Source: Maratus speciosus (taxonomy: Eukaryota > Arthropoda > Arachnida > Araneae > Salticidae). From it: DNA of 64,000 nt. The stretch lies in contig OZ010791.1 in NCBI GenBank assembly GCA_963932465.1, forward strand, positions 155,789,915-155,853,914. The letters run 5' to 3'. The stretch's first letter is position 1, and each line of letters begins with the position of its first letter. The position numbers were made by a program, and so were the translations under genes. This document shows positions 22,980 to 32,759 of this stretch, piece by piece. The notes under the pieces were generated by a model. That model was not told the DNA's origin. It saw only the letters and a program-made list of their open reading frames with translations, and did not search any database.

Positions 22980-24450
22980 ATGAACTAGAAAATGTCTCTG
23001 TGTTGACCAGGAGATTTGAGAAATGCTTTAAAAAACATGTCTGCAAAGTTTTAAGTGCTGCGATTGTAATAAATTATGAATAGTATAAACAAAATTGTTA
23101 GAGGTTATTTTCATATCCGATGCTTTTTACACGTGTGCTATCGAGTGAAAAGTTCATTCTTGTGAAACGGTTGATAAACGCATGTAATCAACACAATTTC
23201 ACAAACGTAAATCATCGCTATCCATTTTAGAACAAGGTTTCAGAATACAAACTTACTTCTTCTGTTATTTTGAAAGAGGTTTAAAATATATGCAAAGCAA
23301 AACAATGAATGTTGTTGTTTTTTAATTTTGTTACGAAACACTTTCTGAAACATTCACAAAATCCGTTCTTCCAACAAAAGAATCAAAGAAATCAATCAGC
23401 GCCCGTGAAATGTGGCGCACTCTCCCACGAAATATGGATAATGCCTCATACAAATGTAATATTAATACTTCCCTTTTCCACGGGAGCATTAATGACAACT
23501 CTAACAGTGCAATAACGTTATAGAACTTTCCGATGAAATCCGAAACTTCGTATGCAATATGCTAAAATCCCATTTTGCCGGAAAATTAAAGACATTCATA
23601 ACGCTTCGAGAGACGATGGAGCGTTTTCCGGAAAACTAGTTTGCTGCCTGGAGAATTGGGCACTCTCTCTCTCTGAGATGGGGAGAAGCAGCCATTGAGA
23701 AGTTGCCTTGGCAACCAGGATCTCATCTTACGGAATTTCCATTAGGGAGAGGCTGTGCCCCGTGGTAATACAGGACCGGTAGTAGGGCATTTTTGGTCAA
23801 GATCGAGTTCCCAAGGTGGCGATACATAAAAAGAAATGCACAAATAATTACGCAAAGAAAACAGGTAATGTAGTCTCCTAATAGAGGAATGTAACGAGCG
23901 ACCGAAGGTAATGTTACAGTGGGAGATATTTAGCTAATGAAGTGTAAGTTGATCTCTTCCGATCTCCCCGACCTGCGATGAGAAACTGCCCCGGGTAGGA
24001 TAAATTAAATGTGTGAAACCAAGCTGCAGGGATGTTGGGAATTGCAAATAACAAGTTTATCAAGACTCGATATTGTTTAAAGGTCCCAAAATGAAAATGT
24101 ATATGAGAAATTTAACTGCCTTCTGGGAAATGCTAATTTAAGATGTCGTTCGGCAGCAATATTCTGGGAAACAGAATCTGAGCTTACCCTTGTTTGACAT
24201 TACATATAAACATAGATTAGAATTAAGTAGAAATTTATCATGATATCTTTCGCTTAAGTAATTTTCAGTTTCATTATTTAAAACCTCTAAATACGAATAA
24301 ATTTATCAGTTCTTTGGGAAGGGGGATATATATTTTTTTATAAGCAGAGTACAGATTGACTAATTAGGATATAGAAAATACACTTCAGGTTACAAATAAA
24401 ATCATCAATTTTATTTGTAAATTCTAAAATTCTAATTCTAAAATTAATTT
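22980..24450. other. Unique stretch with a GC-richer core
   Basis: No repeats are recognised. The core at about 23390-24010 is clearly GC-richer, contains CT microsatellite sequence near 23663-23681, and includes the X-box below. No frame there has coding character or splice sites I trust. It is the best candidate regulatory block in this part of the window. Confidence 0.4.
23702..23715. promoter_or_regulatory. Perfect palindromic X-box (RFX-type site)
   Basis: GTTGCCTTGGCAAC is a perfect 6+2+6 inverted repeat. It matches the RFX transcription-factor consensus GTNRCC-spacer-RGYAAC. Known biology: such sites control ciliary genes in animals. It lies in the GC-richer unique block, which supports function, but a lone 14-bp match proves nothing. 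Confidence 0.4.
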
Positions 24451-24451
24451 T

Positions 24452-24732
24452 AGAACTGACACCAATAGATTAATGGAGTACATCGGAATGACTAAAAGAA
24501 AACTCAAAGAAAGAATAAAAGAACATAAAGCAGATATAAAATTTTGTAGTCAATCCACAGCTCTCTCTCGTTTAAGTTTCAATCAGAATATCGCAATAGA
24601 TTTTGATCATGCAAAAATCCTATTACCAACATCAATTATTACGCATCCACTATAAGAAAATCCATAGAAATCTTGTGTAAAAACAATCAAGTATGTAACG
24701 ACACCCTGTTTTACAATATCCCCAGTTTATGA
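24452..24732 (+). pseudogene. Penelope-like element, GIY-YIG endonuclease remnant
   Basis: Frame from 24452 reads RTDTNRLMEYIGMTKRKLKE, then an RIKEHKADIK-type stretch and STALSRLSFNQN, then IDFDHAKIL. After a frameshift near 24635 the sequence continues INYYASTIRKSIEILC and ends NIPSL at a stop (24730-24732). This order (YIG, basic R..EHK block, STAL.R, FD.AKIL, R.S.EI, IPSL) is typical of the C-terminal GIY-YIG domain of Penelope-like retroelements. The catalytic YIG core is present in altered context; the frameshift and missing reverse transcriptase make it a dead fragment. A hammerhead motif follows about 290 bp downstream on the same strand. Confidence 0.8.
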
Positions 24733-25022
24733 TTCAATATCCTGAAAATAAATCCTGAAAACGTGAGCAAAGTGACGTATTAAAATATAAAGTATGGCAG
24801 TTAAATATTTTCTTCTACCCATGAAAAGTGGCACATGAGAAACAGAGTGATGTCATAAAATAAAATAAATGGAACTGCAATTAATAATAATATATATTTC
24901 TTCTAATTAAATTCAATCCAAAAAGTTGTTACTGCTACTTCTACTATTAACTCTAGTAATTATTGGCTCGCTCATTTTCAAAACAAAGTGACGTATTTGT
25001 ATAAATAAACAACATTTAGTTA

Positions 25023-25078
25023 TTAAAATATTCTCTGATGATGAACTTGGAAAGCTTGAAAGTACTAAGAAATTTTAA
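25023..25078 (+). ncRNA. Hammerhead ribozyme motif (type I, Penelope-associated)
   Basis: The core elements appear in order: CTGATGA (25035-25041), a stem II region, GAAA (25058-25061), the palindromic stem III AGTACT (25061-25066), and A as the cleavage-site base (25067). Stem I is strong: TTAAAATATTCT (25023-25034) pairs with AGAAATTTTAA (25068-25078). Stem II is imperfect (AACTT/AAGCTT with a bulged C), so catalysis may be lost. Hammerheads with tiny palindromic stem III are known in Penelope-like elements, and a Penelope fragment lies just upstream. Confidence 0.62.
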
Positions 25079-25079
25079 A

Positions 25080-26049
25080 TAAAATGTATATTTTAAACTT
25101 GTAACATCTTTTTCATTACTTTAGTCGCCTTTTAAGTAAGACTGTGAACTTTTTAATGTTTACATTATATGTTTTATACACTTCAGGTTTTTGGTTTTAA
25201 TTCGTATTTGTAAATAAACATGATTTTTGGAATCTCTGACCCTTGAAACGAGTAAATCCGTCGAAAAAAAAATCTCGATTACAATACTTTCTTCTTTAGA
25301 AAGAAGAAAGTAAAACGTAGGAAGAAAGAAATAAAAGAAAAACTTTTTGCATTAGAATAACAGTGCGCTACATTTCACAGCCATGGATAAAAGAAGTTGA
25401 CGAATAAAACATTTTTATCGCTAACCTACAAGGAATGATAAAATAAATACATTTTCGGATACAGATCGGTAGATCGATTGAATAAACATGTCTGAGCGTG
25501 TTTGAAATAACAGAGAAAGCTGAAATTTAAATATATTTCTATATCTGAATGGGACAAAGACGATTCATACTCAACGGTTTTGACGGAATTCTTATTCCAT
25601 TCCATAAAAAGAGCTAACAATATAAAATACCTCAATTTAATTTTTATCTTAAAAAAATATTTATTGAGAGTTCTCCAAAACATCTGCAGCAGACATAAGA
25701 CATTAGGTAGATATAAAGACATCTTCAAAATAAGAAGGTTGCCAAAACGTCTTCACCCCCTCCCCCCCAAATGTTATTTCATGTATACAGGCAAAATATG
25801 CTGCATGAAATGGTGCATCCACCCACCTTTCCTTAAAAGTTCCTTTTTTTTTTTTTTTTTTCCTTTTTTTCTTTTTTCATCTATTTATTTATTTAAAATT
25901 TAAAAGATAAACTACCGATATTCAGTAGATGTGTCAAATACATACAAAACAATTGGGTAAATAAAAGTTATATCTTCATGCTGCTATTTATCGGAATATT
26001 TTGAATGCCGAGATAAAATGATAATAAAATGATCCTTAGATTTTCTTAC
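25080..26049. other. AT-rich spacer
   Basis: No repeats or genes are recognised. The opposed open frames of about 100 codons between 25426 and 25903 run through low-complexity DNA, including a T run, and are not supported. Confidence 0.5.
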
Positions 26050-26062
26050 TCGCGTGTAAAAC

Positions 26063-26304
26063 CGGGTTGGGTTGGGTTGGGTTGATTTTTGACGGCCAAT
26101 TATCTACACGAGGGATATAGGCCCGGGGGGAGTGCCCTCCGTGGGGGTCTTTCTAAGGGAACCTAATCCGTATTAACGCATGGAAGATCCACGGCTCGAA
26201 GAAAACCACGAAAACTCCGAACGATTAGGCCGACGGGCGCGATTGGGATCGAACCCAGCACCTCCCGTCTACCAGCTTCGAGAGCAGAACCTCTCGGCCA
26301 CTGG
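26063..26304 (-). mobile_element. tRNA-derived SINE with 13-bp target duplication
   Basis: In minus orientation the head has box A-like CCAGTGGCCGAGAGG and box B GGGTTCGATCCC. A body follows with GTTTTCGTGGTTTTCTTCGA, and the tail is a CAACC-type pentamer repeat (26063-26085). The element is bounded by the perfect 13-bp duplication TCGCGTGTAAAAC (26050-26062 and 26305-26317), the signature of LINE-assisted insertion. The perfect duplication implies a fairly recent insertion. Its body motif resembles that of the SINE at 29465. Confidence 0.92.
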
Positions 26305-26317
26305 TCGCGTGTAAAAC

Positions 26318-27181
26318 TGAAAACGTAAAATTGTTGCAATTTTATTCCTAAAATGAGAATAAGTTCATTTCCACAAAATATTCATAAATCAGATGTGAAA
26401 TCAGTAGTGATTTTTAAAAACTTCATTATATCTAAATATAATAAATTAATAATTAAGAGACATTAAATTGAAGTTGTCGTAAATAGCAGATCTAAAAAAA
26501 CAGACGGAAAATCTTGAATGCTAGGGGTAATGTTAAAGTAAGAATATTCAATTAAAAGGTCAACTGCAATCAATAAATATGTCATTCCATCAGAATGATA
26601 TCTAAAAATTGCGAATCATCAAATTGGTGCAAAACGTAAAATATATTGCAAATAAGAAAGATGCAATGGAATTTTAATAACAAAAATATAACTGAACGAT
26701 CATGCAATAAACCTTATATAGACACGAAATAGTTATTCACAATTCTTTCCTTTTAAGGCATCTGCTTACATTTAAAATGGCCGTTTTCTTGAAAATTTTT
26801 CAAATTTTTTCGAAAACTAAGACTAACTTAGGAACAACTTCAACAACTTCGCGCGACTATCTGAAATTGTGTATCGACAAATTTAACTGTTTTTTTTTTT
26901 TTTTTTTTTTAAGACTACCTTCATTTTTGCTTCACTTACAAAGTTACCATAGTACAGCGCGCCTCTAAAGCTAACAGATAGCAAAGTCACCTCATATTTT
27001 ATAAATACGAACTATCATTCTTATCCCCTCCCTCCTGTCGCTTCAATTTGTTAATTTTAATATTTGATGATTTATGTATCACATACAAATAAAAGTAATT
27101 TTCATTTGTTTAGGCATTTTAAACAAAATATTTAAAAATCACTAAGAATTAAAAACGACACGTCAAAACATTGCAAACAAA
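26318..27181. other. AT-rich spacer before the tandem array
   Basis: No gene or paired repeat is seen. A T run lies at about 26889-26910. Confidence 0.5.
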
Positions 27182-28606
27182 GAAAGATCAGGGAAAAATT
27201 AAATACACGCATTTGAATGAAATAATTAAATTATTCCAATCTTACAAGAAAATATCGTGAATAGACGACAACTAACCCACTGACGCTCTCAACAGAGCGT
27301 GAAGGAATATGCAACGATCAGAAAGTATATAAAATGTTCAGAAGCTACAGATCCCATCTTTCCTCTTACTCGATTGACGACCAATGATTATCACACAAAA
27401 CATTTCAAGATAAGAAAGACCAGAGAAAAATTAAATAAATGCATTTAGATGAAATAATTAAATTATTCCAATGTTATATATAAGAAAAGATCGTGGACTA
27501 ACGATCGACAACTAACCCGTTGACGCTCTCAACAGAGCGTGAAGGAATGCGCAATGATCAGAAAGAGTATAAAATATTCAGAAACTACCGGGGCCTCATC
27601 TTTCGTCTTATTCAATTGACGACCAATGATTATCACACAATACATTTCAAAATAAGAAAGATCAGAGAAAAATTAAATAAATGCATTTAGATGAAATAAT
27701 TAAATTATTCCAATGTTATATATAAGAAAAGATCGTGGACTAACGATCGACAACTAACCCGTTGACGCTCTCAACAGAGCGTGAAGGAATGCGCAATGAT
27801 CAGAAAGAGTATAAAATATTCAGAAACTACCGGGGCCTCATCTTTCGTCTTATTCATTGACGACCAATGATTATCACACAATACATTTCAAAATAAGAAA
27901 GACCAGAGAAAAATTAAATAAATGCATTTAGATGAAATAATTAAATTATTCCAGTGTTATATATAACAAAAGATCGTGGGCTAACGACGATCGACAACTA
28001 ACACGCTGACGCTCTCAACAGAGCGTGAAGGAATGCGCAATGATCAGAAAGAGTATAAAATAATCAGAAACTACCGGGGCCTCATCTTTCCTCTTATTCA
28101 ATTGACGACCAATGATTATCACACAATACATTTCAAAATAAGAAAGACCAGAGTAAAATTAAATAAATGCATTTAGATGAAATAATTAAATTATTCCAGT
28201 GTTATATATAACAAAAGATCGTGGGCTAACGACGATCGACAACTAACCCGCTCACGCTCTCAACAGAGCGTGAAGAAATGCGCAATGATCAGAAAGAGTA
28301 TAAAATAATCAGAAACTACCGGGGCCTCATCTTTCCTCTTATTCAATTGACGACCAATGATTATCACACAAAACATTTCAAAATATGAAAGATCAGAGAA
28401 AAATTAAATAAATGCATTTAGATGAAATAATTAAATTATTCCAATGTTATATATAAGAAAAGATCGTGGACTAACGATCGACAACTAACCCGCTGACGCT
28501 CTCAACAGAGCGTGAAGGAATGCGCACTGATCAGAAAGAGTATAAAATATTCAGAAGCTACGGACCCCATCTTTCCTCTTACTCAATTGGCGACCAATGA
28601 TTATAG
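27182..28606 (+). repeat. Tandem array, six units of about 242 bp
   Basis: Units start near 27182, 27414, 27656, 27897, 28142 and 28387. Units 2-6 are highly similar and the first is the most diverged. Every unit contains the hairpin ACGCTCTCAACAGAGCGT (7-bp stem, 4-base loop) and the block TTGACGACCAATGATTATC or a close variant. The last unit runs into a non-amplified segment (GATTATAGGGTTAGTCTGTC) that has a homologue near 30820. The array therefore grew out of part of a dispersed repeat. Confidence 0.9.
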
Positions 28607-28770
28607 GGTTAGTCTGTCAATTGTCGCGCCCCAAGAAGGGCCATTTTTCAAACATTCAACCTCCTACTTTCTCCATATGCGTAGCACGAGTAGGTGGTTA
28701 GGAGGGAAAGTGACAGACATGTTTTATGACTTGGATAAATCAGATGGAAGAAATGTAAGTTATAGCTCAG
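28607..28770 (+). repeat. Single-copy end of the array's parent repeat
   Basis: Follows the last array unit with GTCTGTCAATTGTCGCG, CCATTTTTCAAA, CACGAGTAGGTGG. The same order, diverged, is found at 30820-30950. A GTAAGT near 28756 is a good splice-donor match, but no exon is supported. Confidence 0.55.
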
Positions 28771-29464
28771 GATTTTGTGGGATTAGGAAAAAAAAAAATC
28801 ATTTAATTTTATAAAACGATAATTGCGTTAACATCTAATTGATGAATGACAGACATTTCAATATCTATCAATTATAATGCTGAAATGGGGCAGGGTGGGG
28901 GGGGGGTAGCTGCTAATAAAATCATTACAAAAAATGAATGATGTAACTGGTAATCAATTAGAATTCTTTAAAGATATGTTATATTTAGCATATCTCAATC
29001 AGAAAAAATAATAAAGTCAACACCAGAAAAATTAGTACCAAAGTTAGTAAAAAGAAAAAAAAAGGGGGGGGGAGAGAGAGGGAGAGAGAGAGAGAGAGAA
29101 AGAGAGAGTGAGGAGGGGGGGGGGGGACTTGTATTTGTATTTCCTTTTAAACAAATACTACACAAAGTACTCAAGTTTAACGAAGAAAATATTATTTAGC
29201 ATTCGAATGAGTCAAATTTGCAAAATTACAAACTGACACTCTAAAATGCACATGCTATACGCAAAGAACAGAAAATAGTATATAAATCTATATATTTTTT
29301 TCAAGGAAACAGTTCAAGAACTTTTTTTTTTTTTTTTTTTTTTTTTAAGGAAGAAACAGGCTACAACATGGCATTCAACTTATAGGGGGTTTCCCCCTCT
29401 CCCTCTTTTAATGTAAGGGATTGTGATCCCCTCCCCCTTTTTTTTAATGCAATGGCCAAATCTG
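28771..29464. other. Spacer with G runs, GA microsatellite and T run
   Basis: G runs lie near 28893-28907 and 29065-29072, a GA-rich microsatellite spans about 29073-29111, another G run follows at 29115-29126, and a T run lies near 29321-29346. There is no gene signal. Confidence 0.6.
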
Positions 29465-29697
29465 GTCGTACTGAAGTCTTCCGGATGGAAGCCTTCAGGA
29501 AAGACTTCTAAAGGGGAAGGTGACCAATACCGGCGCTATTACAGCGTCGGTGTCGAAGTGACCCGAATTATGGTTATCGTACAAGGAAAACCCCGAAAAC
29601 CTTGTACAATACACAAGCACCATCTAGGCCGCGCTGGTTTCAAACCCGGCTAAATCTCCTCAGTTTGGGACCAGCCTGCTAATCACTGGGCTGGGTG
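29465..29697 (-). mobile_element. tRNA-derived SINE, second type
   Basis: In minus orientation the head has box A-like AGCCCAGTGATTAGCAGG and box B-like GGGTTTGAAACC, followed by a body with TTTTCGGGGTTTTCCTTGTA. A short inverted pair, TGTACAAGG and CCTTGTACG, flanks the body core. The body motif resembles the SINE at 26063, suggesting a shared central domain on a different tRNA head. The flanks share only TTTTAATG, so the boundaries are approximate. Confidence 0.75.
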
Positions 29698-30133
29698 AGT
29701 CTGCTTTTAATGAAAGAATTCTCTTTAATATAAAAATACTCGTTGAAATAAGTATTATACACACATACAATATAGTAATAGAAGAAATCTTTTTCTTCTT
29801 TTTTCAGGTGGGATGAAGAAACAACTAAACATCTAATTAGTCCCATTTATCTAACATGCTAATCGAAATTACATTAAAATAAGAGAAAGCAAAACGCTGT
29901 CAAAGCAGTAATATAACAGAGTTAAGAGACTACGGGGTTGGTAAATGTAAAATGCTTTTGGTACTTTTACTCACAAATATAGTAAAATGAAAGAAGGTGG
30001 CAGCATGTCATTAGTTAGAGAGACAAAGTAATCTTAGCCGATTTGTCGAAGCAGAAATAACACCAGGGATTATTTTTAGAAAAGAAATCTGAATTTTCAT
30101 TAAAAGAAAATAAAACAAAATCCTGTTAAGGCC
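29698..30133. other. AT-rich spacer
   Basis: I see no repeat or coding signal. Confidence 0.5.
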
Positions 30134-30137
30134 TTAA

Positions 30138-30357
30138 CCCGGGAGAACTCGCTAGTGAGAATGCCCAATTGATTTTCTTTTACTTTACATTCATATAATA
30201 TCAACTTTTTTTGGTTGGCTTAGTACTTTTATTCACAAAATAGGTAAAATAGTTGTAAAACATTTTGAAATTTTAATTAAAATGAAAAATGATTTAAATA
30301 AGAGTCTTTAAAAAGTACGACTGTGAGAGAAAATCTCATGCAGCGAGTTCTCCCGGG
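30138..30357. mobile_element. 220-bp TTAA MITE, CCCGGG family, copy 2
   Basis: The same 16-bp perfect termini CCCGGGAGAACTCGCT as the copy at 2726, with TTAA at 30134-30137 and 30358-30361. The two copies are in the same orientation and differ at only about ten positions over 220 bp, so the family expanded recently relative to family 1. Confidence 0.9.
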
Positions 30358-30361
30358 TTAA

Positions 30362-30740
30362 ACATTTCTAAAAACCACAGATAATAACAACAACAGTAAG
30401 GTCCAGCAAAAATAATGCATTTCGAAAGAGTGAATCTTTCATAATTAGCTACTTTAAACTATTATACAAGAGCAGAAGCAGAAATGACAGTTCCGATTTT
30501 CTCGTAATACTTTTAACATGTATTTTTTCTACATTAAATGTGCTTCGCAACGTAGTTCACATTTATAATAATGAATGAATTTGGGTATTGGGGGGGGGGG
30601 GGGGGGCTGTTACAGAGAACAAAAACGTAAGCCTTCACGACATACTCTGTATTTTTTTTTTTTTTTTTAAGGAGGAATAAACCACATTTTTTCTAATGGT
30701 AAAAGGAAAAAGAATCAACTTCCAATTCAATGATGACCAC
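30362..30740. other. Spacer with long G and T runs
   Basis: Contains a G run of about 17 at 30590-30606 and a T run near 30652-30668. Nothing else is recognised. Confidence 0.55.
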
Positions 30741-30960
30741 TATAGGAGCCTGAAAGAATGCGATGGGTCCGGAGAGAAAAAAAAAATACGGAAGTGACGA
30801 CTCCACTCAGACAAGTGATGGCTGGTGATTATAGGGTGCACTTGTCAATTTGTCGCAAGAACTAGGAGAACCATTTTTCAAATAACATTTCATCTCCACC
30901 TACTTTTTTTCAGACAAGATCGCGTGAGTAGGCAGTCAAGGGGAATGTAAGCTTTCGTGA
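30741..30960 (+). repeat. Homologue of the 242-bp array unit and its end
   Basis: Matches the end of the tandem array and its continuation in order: GAAAGAATGCG, GATTATAGGGTGCACTTGTC, AATTTGTCGC, CCATTTTTCAAA, GAGTAGGCAG. It is present once here, without amplification, giving an unamplified relative of the array. Confidence 0.6.
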
Positions 30961-31357
30961 TGCCATCTCAACCTTCATAAGCACCTTCAAACAAACTATC
31001 TGAAAATATAAAACTTGTAAAATGTTTCAGAATTCTAGAGATCCGGGGGGAATATTTTTCACGCAGTGCTCCAGGCAGGCTATTTTCGTTTTGCGTAATG
31101 ATTATATGCACGGAAATCTTAATTACATTAACACACAAGAAAAGAACGTACCGGGGAACGGTTGCTACCGTGGAGAAGGAACTAATCTCAGAATGCTGTT
31201 AGATCACTGATGAACTAAGGCAGCGTGTGGCACGTAGTTTTATCAGAAGTCAATTTTTTTTCCACTTCTTCGGTCCCCATTTTGTGAAAAGAAAAAAAAA
31301 TTACTTATGTGAAATTTGTTATATTTTAGGAAATTTATTTTGTATCAAAGATCAAAC
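30961..31357. other. Spacer leading into a tandem array
   Basis: A partial match to the following array, ATTATATGCACGGAAATC, lies near 31102. No gene is supported despite two short frames. Confidence 0.45.
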
Positions 31358-31945
31358 TCATCTCATGTTTGCCTTTAAAAAGACTTTCCCTGCACGGAGA
31401 TTATATGCACGAGGAAAATAAACTTGATTAAAATACTATATAAATACAAACACTATCAAACACTTCCAATAGTTTCTATAATAATTCAAAATCATTGATG
31501 AGTATTTTGAAAACCCTATATATCAGAAAGTACAATAAATAAAAGTTGTGGAAATTCAAATTACTTCTGACATACAAATCCGTGGAAAACGCACCTCATG
31601 TTTACCTTTAAAAAGACTTTCCCCGCACGGAGATCATATGCACGAGGAAAATAACCTTATTGGAATCTCAATTAAAGACTCTATAAATACAAACACTATC
31701 AAACACTTCCGGTAGTTTCTATAATAATTCAAAATCATCGAAGGGTATTTTGAAAACTCTATATGTCAGAAAGTACAATAAATAAAAGTTGTGGAATTCA
31801 AATAACTTCTGTCATATAACATCCGTGGAAAACATAATCTCATGTTTGCCTTTAAAACCACTTTCCCTGCACGGAGATTATATGCACGAGGAAAATAACC
31901 ATATCGGAATCTCAATTAAAAGATTCTATAAACACAAACACTATA
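31358..31945 (+). repeat. Tandem array, about 2.5 units of 235-243 bp
   Basis: Units begin with CTCATGTTT at about 31361, 31595 and 31839. Each contains TGCACGAGGAAAATAA, ACAAACACTATCAAACACTT (first two units) and CAGAAAGTACAATAAATAAA. The third unit is truncated after about 110 bp. It is unrelated in sequence to the array at 27182, although the period is similar. Confidence 0.85.
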
Positions 31946-32031
31946 TTTAGCACTACATTTTATACTTCTCTCGATTAGGAAGCAAAGTGTTGAAAATAAA
32001 AGGCATTGGCTATTTTTGAAGTGGCGAAAAT

Positions 32032-32758
32032 TAGAGATCGACCGAAAATTCGGTTTCGTTTTCCGTTTAAAATCTGAGTTTAGCCAGAAATTTGTTTACG
32101 GCGAAAATGCTGCCGAAATTTCGACTGTACCGAAACTATCTGTATTCCAGAAATCTCGTTTCTTATTTCGGAAAATTTCAACATTACTCATTGATTTGAG
32201 CAGTATCGGCTCAAATGAGACACTCGTTATCTATTGTCATGAACTTAGCTATTTGTAATTATCAGTCATGACGCGAGTGCAAATTATAAAGCAAGCAATG
32301 CATATACGACTAAACTTTAAAGATTTTTTTCCATGTGTTCATTAACAGCTACAACAGACTTAAGAGTAACAGAAAAGAGTTTGAAACCGCAGTAGTGATT
32401 CGAATAATCTTTGAGAAAATTCTAGTACAACAGATGATCGTTCACAAATATCATTATAAAAGATAAATCGAGGTATGTATACCTAAAACATTTTTTTAAT
32501 TAGATGAAATTCGTATAATTAGAAATTCATTCTGTGTCGTTGAAGAATTAATTAAATTTTATTTCATATGAAAATAAAAAGTTTTGGTCAGAAGCACAGA
32601 GAGCCAACTTGGGCCACACGTATAATTAATAATAATGTATATTTAATAAACACGTAAAATTAATTAATAATTATGTATATTTATGTATGTAGTAATTACT
32701 TTTAAAAAAATTTGGACATTTTCGTTGATTTTAAAAGACCTGTTTCGGTCGATGCTTA
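32032..32758. mobile_element. hAT-like relic with TAGAGATCGACCG end
   Basis: The left end TAGAGATCGACCGAAA and the right end, reversed, TAAGCATCGACCGAAA are imperfect inverted termini resembling the TAGGGATTGACCGAA element at 42225. I find no matching 8-bp duplication, so the ends may be eroded. The left part repeats TTTCGGT/GCCGAAAT-like motifs. It has no transposase. Confidence 0.5.
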
Positions 32759-32759
32759 T

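Noticed and set aside
25426..25903. Two overlapping antisense frames of about 100 codons
   Set aside because: The DNA is low complexity with a T run, the strands oppose each other, and there is no coding signature.
26063..26085. TTGGG repeats as an interstitial telomere
   Set aside because: They are the pentameric tail of a SINE with a clear target duplication, and arthropod telomeres are normally TTAGG.
27182..28606. CRISPR-like array
   Set aside because: Units are about 242 bp and fully repeated without unique spacers, in a eukaryotic context. It is an ordinary tandem array.
28512..28814. 100-codon frame at the end of the tandem array
   Set aside because: The first third lies in the array unit and the rest in its parent repeat. 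The homologue near 30820 does not preserve the frame.
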